DNA of 31,434 nucleotides from a virus. Below are positions 20,310-27,495 of this stretch, piece after piece. Under the pieces are notes generated by a model. It worked only from the letters and a program-made list of their open reading frames with translations, did no database searches and was not told the DNA's origin. The position numbers and the translations under genes were made by a program. Where the stretch lies: IMG/VR virus record IMGVR_UViG_3300028133_000021, positions 1 to 31,434 of that record; one strand, given 5' to 3'. Positions within the stretch are counted from its first letter, which is position 1; each line of letters begins with the position of its first letter.

Positions 20310-20332
20310 CTCGTTCAGTATCAACGACTTAC
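20310..20332. repeat. partial 27-nt palindrome, copy R8
   Basis: It has CTCGTTCA, the GTA centre and TCAACGACTTAC but lacks the first four nt of the left arm. It is a single copy at the start of the minus block. Confidence 0.75.
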
Positions 20333-20334
20333 AA

Positions 20335-20355
20335 TGTTCCACAGGAATGTTCCAC
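20335..20355. repeat. paired TGTTCCAC repeat, copy I5
   Basis: TGTTCCAC at 20335-20342 and 20348-20355 (13-bp period). It lies immediately beside palindrome R8. Confidence 0.85.
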
Positions 20356-20688
20356 GGGGAGGGGGGTTATTCTAGGCTTGCTGGAGAAAAAAAATCAAAG
20401 CTCGGGCATAGAAAATTGCTAATAGCATCTAACAGATGACCCTACCCCATTAAGTGAAAAAAAGTGTTAGATAACTGTTAGAATTCGCGGGGGGGAGGAT
20501 TTCCTCAGTTTATAAATGGTTATAGGATGTAGGTGTTTGCGGGGCTAGCGCCCCCACCCCCAATTAGTAGAATGGAGCATTAAAAAAAACCCATAGTATT
20601 TGTTAAGTGAAAAAAAAACGCGGGTAATTTTGTGTTAGGGGTAAATTGTGTTGTTGATAAAAAAAGAATATAATATATAATAATATAT

Positions 20689-21435
20689 ATGCCGCGATTA
20701 CTTTCAACACAGCTGACACTATTCGATAGTGTGGAAGACACATGGAGAAATAAATATTGCCCATGTTGTAGGGAAACTAGGAACATTGGCTCATTTTACA
20801 AAAACAAAATAAATAAAGACGGACACGATGCTTATTGTGAAGACTGTAGACGAGGTTTTTTAGCAAAAAAAAGAAAAGAAGAGAAAATTAAATACAAAAA
20901 AATAAAAAGGACCTTAAAGCGTGGAGATATTTCTCCAGAAGGTTTGATATTTTGGGGTTATGATTTACTGGCTAAGAATTTTGAACATTGGGTGGATAAA
21001 GATCGCTTTGAAGAAAAAAGAAATACAGTCAATAAAAGGCGCAACACTCGTTATCACGAAGACCAACTATATAGATTCAGAAAGACCTTAAGTAGAAGTA
21101 TTAATAAATCCCTAAGCAAATTGAATGGCTCTAAAAACGGCCAATCAAAATGTGATATAATAGGACTCAGCATCGTGGACTTTCAAAAATATTTGAGCGA
21201 TAGTTTTTCAGAAGGGATGTCATGGGAAAACAGAAGCGAATGGCACATTGACCACATCCTACCTCTTTCGGCGGCGAAAACACAAGAAGAAATCAAAATG
21301 TTATGGCATTACACTAATATGCGGCCAATGTGGGCTATTGACAACTTGGTAAAAGGAGGCAAATACTGCCCATTCGAGCTAGAAGAATTTTTCAAACGCA
21401 GAAAGCTTGAAATGGAACAATCTGATAAAAAATAG
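20689..21435 (+). CDS. HNH endonuclease with N-terminal zinc ribbon
   Basis: A 248-residue basic protein. Residues 24-53 hold two cysteine pairs (CPCC and CEDC), a zinc ribbon. A long basic linker follows. The C-terminal HNH domain contains EWHIDHILPLSAAKT (about 184-198; H186, D188, H189), WHYTNMRPMWAIDNL with Asn210 and Asn219, and KGGKYCP. This layout is common in free-standing phage HNH endonucleases, often homing enzymes that spread by cutting alleles lacking them. It sits at the junction between the minus block and the structural genes, as expected for an inserted gene. It could instead be a packaging-associated HNH nuclease, but it is not next to the terminase. Confidence 0.8.
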   Translation: MPRLLSTQLTLFDSVEDTWRNKYCPCCRETRNIGSFYKNKINKDGHDAYCEDCRRGFLAKKRKEEKIKYKKIKRTLKRGDISPEGLIFWGYDLLAKNFEHWVDKDRFEEKRNTVNKRRNTRYHEDQLYRFRKTLSRSINKSLSKLNGSKNGQSKCDIIGLSIVDFQKYLSDSFSEGMSWENRSEWHIDHILPLSAAKTQEEIKMLWHYTNMRPMWAIDNLVKGGKYCPFELEEFFKRRKLEMEQSDKK

Positions 21436-21444
21436 TGTATAGAT
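21434..21444 (+). promoter_or_regulatory. candidate late promoter, AGTGTATAGAT
   Basis: AGTGTATAGAT lies 4 nt before the ATG at 21449, with no -35-like element. It shares AGTGTATA with sites at 22446 and 27481. Confidence 0.4.
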
Positions 21445-21448
21445 TATT

Positions 21449-22435
21449 ATGACGGATGAAAGGATGGCCATAACAATAGGTAGGGCTAACATAGAACTTG
21501 AAAAGTTTAGATTGGACAAAAGGTTTGAGCCTTATGGTCTTTATGAGTTGGGTCTTTCTAGTTTGGGTGAGAGATATACATTTGGTCAAAGAATGTTTTA
21601 CGCTAATAACGTAAATGTTAATTTTGATATGCAGGGGGAAGTTAACAGGAAAGCTGGTTCTGTCGATAGGGATTTAATGTATAAGCAAAAGAATCAAATG
21701 TCTTGTATTATAGATGTTGATTTTTTATTATCTAATGATATCAATTCTGGTTATGGAGATCCTTATTTGTTTATGCGCGATGACATTCCAGGCGGGAATG
21801 CTACTGGTAAATCATTCTACGCTATAACTATTGGTGAGAATATTTATAATAAATGTTACCTTAACAGCATAAATGTTGAAGTTGCTCCTTTCAAACCTGT
21901 AGCATGTAGAGCTTCTTTCAAATGTGTGGCTCCAGCTAGCGGAGAGCCAATTAAGGGCTTATATGTAGCTCAAAATTGGACTGGTTCGCATAACCAGTTA
22001 ATGGATACAGATGGTTTTGTTTTAGGACATACTTGCGAGCTCAGTGGTTGGATTGAAAACATAACTACATTGGATGCAATATCTCAAATTTCGTTTACAA
22101 GGACTTACGGAAGGAAGGACATCTATTGTATAGGTGAAAGCTTGCCTAGGGAGTCATTGGTTAAAAATGTAGAGAATACAATGGTCATCAGGTCTTCTGG
22201 ATTTGAAAACATGTTACCTGCGGAGGGTATCAGAATATCTGGTGATATAGGTGTTATATTTAAAGATTCAAAAGGAGATAGAGTTAAAACACAACCTCTT
22301 GTAAGTGGAACTTATCACAATTTAGATCCATCTATACACATTAAAAGTGGTGCTTACGTTATTGCGGAGGGTTACTCTATAGCAGAGAAGGGTTCCGTAG
22401 AATCTGTGATAACAATAGGAGAAGCTATACAATAA
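21449..22435 (+). CDS. probable virion structural protein
   Basis: A 328-residue beta-rich acidic protein with no enzyme motif. It has Gly/Asn-rich strands, FYANNVNVNFDMQGEVNRKA at about 50-69, and a repeated domain-like pattern (SINVEVAPFKPVACRASFKC). It is in the late, structural orientation upstream of packaging genes. A tail tube or related tail or head-completion role is possible but unproven. An in-frame ATG at 21464 (MAITIGRANIEL) is an alternative start. The promoter-like AGTGTATA motif is just upstream. Confidence 0.5.
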   Translation: MTDERMAITIGRANIELEKFRLDKRFEPYGLYELGLSSLGERYTFGQRMFYANNVNVNFDMQGEVNRKAGSVDRDLMYKQKNQMSCIIDVDFLLSNDINSGYGDPYLFMRDDIPGGNATGKSFYAITIGENIYNKCYLNSINVEVAPFKPVACRASFKCVAPASGEPIKGLYVAQNWTGSHNQLMDTDGFVLGHTCELSGWIENITTLDAISQISFTRTYGRKDIYCIGESLPRESLVKNVENTMVIRSSGFENMLPAEGIRISGDIGVIFKDSKGDRVKTQPLVSGTYHNLDPSIHIKSGAYVIAEGYSIAEKGSVESVITIGEAIQ

Positions 22436-22445
22436 TATTAAATTC

Positions 22446-22456
22446 AGTGTATATAT
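22446..22456 (+). promoter_or_regulatory. candidate late promoter, AGTGTATATAT
   Basis: AGTGTATATAT is in the gap between the structural gene and the zinc-ribbon/sigma operon. It would give a leader of about 110 nt. A T4-late-like TATAAATAA also occurs near 22507, and a related TATATAAGTGTAT abuts the ATG at 22575. Confidence 0.4.
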
Positions 22457-22574
22457 ATTAAATCGGTTTCGGAATGAAATACGCCAAAACTGCGAAAAGT
22501 AAAAATTATAAATAATTTCGCCCTGTCACTGGTTTTTTTTAGAAAAAGTTTGGTTTTGTTGTATATATAAGTGT

Positions 22575-22907
22575 ATGAATCATATTTACTGCACAGAATG
22601 TGGGGCTAAAGTGGAATACGCTTACTCTAAACCTAAATTTTGTTCAGGTTGTGGCGAAAAGTTTGGCGGATTGCATAAAAGCATCAAAAAAACCGAAAAA
22701 ACCGTTAAAAACACCTCTCTTGCAGAGGATGAGACTGAAATTGACGAAGTCCCGACTCTACGGGGAGGTCTAAATGTAGACATTGAGTCTGATGGTAACC
22801 ATGTTTTTGAGTTAAACTCTCTAGTTGGAGAAGAAAGCGACAAAAAAGAGGTCAGAGAGAAGAGATCTAGAAGTATAGACGACTTTATTGATGACCGAAG
22901 AGGGTAA
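22575..22907 (+). CDS. zinc-ribbon protein
   Basis: A 110-residue protein with an N-terminal zinc ribbon: C6-x2-C9 and C23-x2-C26 (IYCTECGAKVEYAYSKPKF and CSGCGEKF). A lysine-rich linker and an acidic, probably disordered C-terminus follow. It overlaps the sigma-factor gene by 17 nt. By context it could be a transcription co-factor for that sigma (compare the T4 gp33/gp55 pair), which is inference only. Confidence 0.65.
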   Translation: MNHIYCTECGAKVEYAYSKPKFCSGCGEKFGGLHKSIKKTEKTVKNTSLAEDETEIDEVPTLRGGLNVDIESDGNHVFELNSLVGEESDKKEVREKRSRSIDDFIDDRRG

Positions 22908-23592
22908 AAAGCGGTTCGAGGACCACATAGACATAATAGAGACCGCTATTCGTAAACAAAGGAGTAGGTGGCGTCTAGATTGTATTTCTTGGTTTGATTT
23001 TGAGGATGTGGAGCAAGTAATTAAGCTCCATATTTATAAAAAGTGGGATATGTGGGACCAAAAAAGGCCTTTGGAGCCTTGGATAAACATAATTGTTACT
23101 AATCAGATAAGAAATTTGGTTAGGAATCATTATGGTAACTATATGAGGCCCTGCACTACCTGTGAGTTTAATATGGGTGATGATGCTTGCTCGTATACAT
23201 TTAGTAAAGTACAAGATCGTAGTTGTGATAAGTTTAAAAACTGGGAGAAGACAAAAAAAGTAGCTTTTGATTTGAAAGTGGCCGTATCTGCTGAAGATCA
23301 TACATATGAAATGGGTAAAAGTGCCGATAGTGATGTTTGTTTTGATTCGTGTATCTTGAAGCTTAATGATTACATGAAAAAAGACTTAACGGAGACTCAT
23401 TACATAGCTTATCACATGTTATTCTTTCAAAAGTCATCAGAAGAAGACGTTGCTGAGTTCATGGGTTATAAGACTAACGAGAAAAAACGTAAGGCTGGCT
23501 ATAGGCAGGTTAAAAACCTAAAAAAGATGTTCATGAGAAAGGCGGCTGAGATAATTAAAGATTACGACATCATAATTAACAAAACAGATTAA
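22891..23592 (+). CDS. phage RNA polymerase sigma factor (gp55-like) with Cys insertion
   Basis: A 233-residue protein with sigma70-family architecture. Region 2 (about 30-81) reads WFDFEDVEQVIKLHIYKKW ... RPLEPWINIIVTNQIRNLVRNHYG, the usual core-binding and -10-binding helices. Region 4-like helix-turn-helix: about 182-213 (SEEDVAEFMGYKTNEKKRKA). Between them is an insertion with C88, C91, C100 and C112 that could bind zinc. It is predicted to redirect host RNA polymerase to phage late promoters, as T4 gp55 does. The start is ATG 22891; an in-frame TTG one codon earlier is less likely. Confidence 0.75.
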   Translation: MTEEGKKRFEDHIDIIETAIRKQRSRWRLDCISWFDFEDVEQVIKLHIYKKWDMWDQKRPLEPWINIIVTNQIRNLVRNHYGNYMRPCTTCEFNMGDDACSYTFSKVQDRSCDKFKNWEKTKKVAFDLKVAVSAEDHTYEMGKSADSDVCFDSCILKLNDYMKKDLTETHYIAYHMLFFQKSSEEDVAEFMGYKTNEKKRKAGYRQVKNLKKMFMRKAAEIIKDYDIIINKTD

Positions 23593-23595
23593 AAA

Positions 23596-24645
23596 ATGGA
23601 GTTAAATAAAGAACAGGAGGATTTCTTAAAGGAGAACGCCAAAAAAATGCAAGATTTAAATCTACTTACTAAGGAGTGCTTTAAAGACGACAGTTTAGAC
23701 GGAAGAAGTAAACAGGGTAGGCTTGTACGTAAATTTTTGATTGAAAACGAGATAGAGTTCAAGACATCATTTAAGCCTAAGCAGGAAAAGATCAAGTTTA
23801 CAAAAGAGCAGAAAGAATTTATAATAAATCAGGCAAAAGATAGTCTATCTTCACTGGCTATAGCTAAGTTGTTGTTTCCAGATAAGCGTGTTAACCCATT
23901 AAGCTTAGAGCAGAGAGCTGTATTAGACCATATTAAAAAAGTAAACCCAGACTTCTTGCCTTCACAAGATAGTGGGGCTTTGGATTCTTACGTTGCGCCG
24001 AAAGCTGCTAGTAGAATTCTTAAAAAGATAAACGATGCTGTAGGTTTAAACCTTGAAGAGTCAAAAATCAATAGGCAATATCAAATATGTGTCGATAAGC
24101 TTGGTATTCATCTTAATAATTCTCGTTTTTTGAAGATAATGAATAATTATTTAGACACAAGTGACAGGACTTTGTTTGAACAAGAGTTTGTTCGTTTAAT
24201 ATGGGACAAGCCCGATTTAACCGCTGATGAAATTAACCTTTACCTCAATGTTTGTAAAGAGATAATTAATTTGGAGGTTGTAAGCAAACACCTAAATAAG
24301 CTTAATGATATGTTCGACGTCGCAGACGACCAAACAGAGATGTCAGTGCGACTTGCGGAAATCATTAAAGCTAAAAGTTCAGAGTATCACCAGTGTGAGA
24401 ACAGAATAGAAAGCTTAACCAAAAAGTTACAAGGTGACAGGTATGAAAGAATGAAAAACAAGACCAAGGATAATGCTTCTATTTTATCAATAGTTCAATT
24501 ATTTCAAGAGAAAGAAGAAAGAGACAACATGGTGAGGATTGCTGAAATGCAAAAACAAACAGTCAAAAAAGAAGCTGAGAGGATTGAGGGCATGACTGAG
24601 TGGAAAGCTAGAATTCTAGGTATAAGCCAGGACGATGTTATTTAA
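23596..24645 (+). CDS. hypothetical protein, possible small terminase
   Basis: A 349-residue, helical, charged protein. The N-terminal third looks like repeated helix-turn-helix units (FTKEQKEFIINQAKDSLSSL, AIAKLLFPDKRVN). The C-terminal third is a long coiled coil (SEYHQCENRIESLTKKLQGD, KEERDNMVRIAEMQKQ). DNA-binding N-terminus plus oligomerising coiled coil, lying upstream of the large terminase, fits a small terminase subunit, but no family is recognised. Confidence 0.5.
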   Translation: MELNKEQEDFLKENAKKMQDLNLLTKECFKDDSLDGRSKQGRLVRKFLIENEIEFKTSFKPKQEKIKFTKEQKEFIINQAKDSLSSLAIAKLLFPDKRVNPLSLEQRAVLDHIKKVNPDFLPSQDSGALDSYVAPKAASRILKKINDAVGLNLEESKINRQYQICVDKLGIHLNNSRFLKIMNNYLDTSDRTLFEQEFVRLIWDKPDLTADEINLYLNVCKEIINLEVVSKHLNKLNDMFDVADDQTEMSVRLAEIIKAKSSEYHQCENRIESLTKKLQGDRYERMKNKTKDNASILSIVQLFQEKEERDNMVRIAEMQKQTVKKEAERIEGMTEWKARILGISQDDVI

Positions 24646-25561
24646 GTGTCAGGAGTGCCAGAAAGAGTTTGAGAGCCTTAGGGGGCTCCATACTCACGTT
24701 AAGAAGCATGGTGTGATGCTTGGTGATTACTATGTGCGCAATTATCGCAGAAAAAACAAACTAACTGGTGATTTATTGCCTTTTAAGAATTACGACGATT
24801 ACTTCTTTAAGGATTTTTCACAACCGCAACAACTAATGGAGTGGATAAACAAATCTCCAGATGAAGAAGTTAAAGAATATATTGCTAAACTCCTTGTTCA
24901 TAGGGTGCAAGAAAAAGGTTTGGATTATGGCCCAACGCAGTTGGAGCTAATCACATCTGGATTGCCGCCAATTGATATTTATAAAAAACATTTTGGCAGC
25001 TACACAGAGGCATGCAAACAATGTGGGATAGAACCCTTGTTTAATAAAAATTTGCCAAAAGAATTTAACAATGATTACTCTAAAGTAAAAATACTGATAG
25101 ACACTAGAGAGCAAAAACCTTTGAGCTTCAAAAACAGTGAAAAATATAAATTAGACGTCGGTGATTATTCTGTAGAGGCTAGTAATTATGATTATACAAC
25201 AGTAGACAGGAAATCCTTTGGAGATTTCTGCGGAACTATAACAACTGGTTATGCTAGGTTCTGTAAGGAGCTTGATAGATGCAGAAGTTTAGGCTCTTAC
25301 ATGTTTGTTGTTGTGGAGAACGGCTTTGATGAGATGGAGGACATCAATAAGAAGAGCTATAAGAAATTCAAACTCAGCTATGTTTATCATAATATGAGAG
25401 AAATACAAAAACAGTATAAGGATTGCTGTCAATTTGTTTTTTCTGGCTCTAGAACTAACAGTATAGAGTTAATTCCTAAAATACTAATGCTAGGGAAAAA
25501 ACTTTGGAATACCGACGTAGAATATTTCTGGTCTAAGCGTATATCTAATAAAAATAAATAA
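24635..25561 (+). CDS. C2H2 zinc finger fused to ERCC4-type nuclease
   Basis: A 308-residue protein. A C2H2 finger lies at 5-25 (C5, C8, H21, H25; CQECQKEFESLRGLHTHVKKH is broken by spacing C-x2-C-x12-H-x3-H). The middle part resembles a homing-type DNA-recognition segment (PPIDIYKKHFGSYTEACKQC). The C-terminal ERCC4/XPF-type nuclease has ILIDTREQKPLSF (153-165), LDVGDYSVE (173-181) and the metal motif TTVDRKSFGDF (188-198; D191, K193, D197). It overlaps the preceding gene and ends 8 nt before the large terminase. A role in DNA branch trimming before packaging is inferred. Confidence 0.8.
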   Translation: MLFKCQECQKEFESLRGLHTHVKKHGVMLGDYYVRNYRRKNKLTGDLLPFKNYDDYFFKDFSQPQQLMEWINKSPDEEVKEYIAKLLVHRVQEKGLDYGPTQLELITSGLPPIDIYKKHFGSYTEACKQCGIEPLFNKNLPKEFNNDYSKVKILIDTREQKPLSFKNSEKYKLDVGDYSVEASNYDYTTVDRKSFGDFCGTITTGYARFCKELDRCRSLGSYMFVVVENGFDEMEDINKKSYKKFKLSYVYHNMREIQKQYKDCCQFVFSGSRTNSIELIPKILMLGKKLWNTDVEYFWSKRISNKNK

Positions 25562-25569
25562 AAATAAAT

Positions 25570-27429
25570 ATGAGCTGGACAACAGGTATTCAAGAATCAA
25601 GAAATAGGTTTCCTGACATTAATAAGGAGATTTTAGAGATAGAGGGTTATCTAGAGGAAGATGAAGCAAAATTATTGTTTTATAAATTCCTTAGACAAAA
25701 TCCATCTTTCGCTGCAGAGTTTATAACAGGGGTGAGATTGTTCCCCTTCCAGCACATGGCTATTAAGGGCATGATGGAGACCGATTACTTTTTAGGCATA
25801 TGGAGTCGTGGAATGTCTAAAAGCTTCTCTACGGCCGTTTTTGCGCTATTAGACGCTATAATGAACCAAGGTGTTCACATTGGAATTATATCTAAGTCTT
25901 TTCGACAGTCAAAAATGATATTTACTAAGATGGAAGAGATAGCCGCGAGTCCAAAAGCCGAGTTCCTTTCTCAATGCATTACCAGAGTATCCAAAGCTAA
26001 CGACCAATGGGTTATGGAACTTGGATCTAGTAAGATAACAGCTCTACCATTAGGTGATGGAGAAAAGCTCCGTGGTTTCCGTTTTGAGAGGATGATTATT
26101 GATGAGCTTCTTCTTATGCCTGAAAAGGTATTGAATGAGGTTATTATGCCGTTCCTTTCTGTTATTAAAAACCCTACTGAAAGACAAGAGACATATGATC
26201 TCGAGACAACAATGATAGAGCAGGGTAAAATGAAAGAAGAGGACAGGACTAAATGGCCCAACAACAAAATTATTGGTTTATCTTCTGCCTCTTATAGATT
26301 CGAACATTTATATAAGATGTATTGTCAATATGAGTCATTGATTCTTAATGAAAACGAGCAAGATAAGGCTCATAGAACCATAATGCACTTTAGTTATGAC
26401 TGTGCTCCACAACAACTTTATGATCAAAACCTTATTGATCAAGCAAAAGCGACAATGAGCCAATCTCAATTTGACCGAGAGTTTATGGCTGTATTTACAG
26501 ATGATAGCTCTGGTTACTTCAAGGTGAGTAAGATGAAGGAGTGTACCATAGAAGATGGAGAAGGGCAATCGGTAGAGGTTGTTGGTGTACCACAGGATGA
26601 ATATATATTATCCTTTGACCCATCTTGGTCTGAAAGTGACGGCTCTGACGATTTCGCTATTTTACTGATTAAATTAAACAGGGATACTAAAAAAGGCACT
26701 ATAGTGCATAGTTACGCTTTGCCTGGAGCAAATCTTAAAACGCATATAACTTATATGGCGTATTTAATCAAGAACTTTAATATTGTTTTCATAGTTGGTG
26801 ACTATAACGGTGGAGTTCAGTTTTTAAACTCATGCAACGAGAGTACAATCTTTAAAAAGAATAATTTAAAATTGAATTTAGTAGATTCCGACTTGGATGA
26901 CCACCAAGAATACGAAAAGGGCTTAAGAGGTTTAAAAAGACAATATAACAAAGAAACAAATACTTATGTATTCCTTAGGAAGCCAACATCTAAATGGATA
27001 AGGTATGCAAACGAGTTATTGCAAGCAGCATTCGATCACAAGAGAATTTACTTTGCTGGAATGGCAATGAATGATGATTACAATAGACAAAGAAAGGCAA
27101 AGATACCAATCAAGGATTTAACATTCTTAAGAAATTACGAAAACAAGTCTGAACCTTCTAAAATGATTGATTTTGTGGAACACCAAAAAGATATGATGGA
27201 TTTGATTAAAGTAGAGTGCGCTTTAGTACAAGTTTCAACCTCAACACAAGGAACCCAAAGCTTTGACTTACCATTAAACTTAAGAAAACAAAGTGGGGCA
27301 GATAAGGCAAGGAAAGACTCCTATTCCGCATTAATACTTGGCAATTGGATGATGCATGTATTCTATGATATGATGGATGATAATATCGCCACTAACCAAG
27401 AGACATTCACTCCTATGTTTTTAGATTAA
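25570..27429 (+). CDS. terminase large subunit
   Basis: A 619-residue packaging motor with ATPase and nuclease domains. The ATPase domain has a variant Walker A SRGMSKS (79-85, in FLGIWSRGMSKSFSTAV), Walker B RMIIDELLLM (174-183) with Glu179, and a motif III-like IIGLSSASYRF (about 234-244). The RNase H-like nuclease domain has Asp350 (YILSFDPSWSESDGSDDFAI) and Asp411 (FIVGDYNGG). It cuts concatemers and drives DNA into the prohead through the portal encoded next. The length is normal for the family. It starts after A-rich DNA without a clear Shine-Dalgarno. Confidence 0.92.
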   Translation: MSWTTGIQESRNRFPDINKEILEIEGYLEEDEAKLLFYKFLRQNPSFAAEFITGVRLFPFQHMAIKGMMETDYFLGIWSRGMSKSFSTAVFALLDAIMNQGVHIGIISKSFRQSKMIFTKMEEIAASPKAEFLSQCITRVSKANDQWVMELGSSKITALPLGDGEKLRGFRFERMIIDELLLMPEKVLNEVIMPFLSVIKNPTERQETYDLETTMIEQGKMKEEDRTKWPNNKIIGLSSASYRFEHLYKMYCQYESLILNENEQDKAHRTIMHFSYDCAPQQLYDQNLIDQAKATMSQSQFDREFMAVFTDDSSGYFKVSKMKECTIEDGEGQSVEVVGVPQDEYILSFDPSWSESDGSDDFAILLIKLNRDTKKGTIVHSYALPGANLKTHITYMAYLIKNFNIVFIVGDYNGGVQFLNSCNESTIFKKNNLKLNLVDSDLDDHQEYEKGLRGLKRQYNKETNTYVFLRKPTSKWIRYANELLQAAFDHKRIYFAGMAMNDDYNRQRKAKIPIKDLTFLRNYENKSEPSKMIDFVEHQKDMMDLIKVECALVQVSTSTQGTQSFDLPLNLRKQSGADKARKDSYSALILGNWMMHVFYDMMDDNIATNQETFTPMFLD

Positions 27430-27480
27430 ATTGTACAAAGTTAAACTTTTAAAAGTTATAACTTTAACTTTATACTTTTG

Positions 27481-27490
27481 AGTGTATAAT
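27481..27490 (+). promoter_or_regulatory. candidate late promoter, AGTGTATAAT
   Basis: AGTGTATAAT lies 5 nt before the portal ATG at 27496, with no TTGACA-type -35. It is preceded by a palindrome AACTTTTAAAAGTT and AACTTTA repeats (about 27440-27480). Confidence 0.5.
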
Positions 27491-27495
27491 CTTTT

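Larger units (their letters stand above)
20303..20688. other. 386-nt divergent intergenic region
   Basis: This separates the minus-strand accessory block from the plus-strand late block. It holds a partial palindrome (20310-20332), a TGTTCCAC pair (20335-20355), several TGTTAG motifs, a GGGGC-TAGC-GCCCC hairpin near 20538-20552, and an AT-rich run (TATAATATATAATAATATAT) directly before the ATG at 20689. No gene is seen. Confidence 0.7.
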
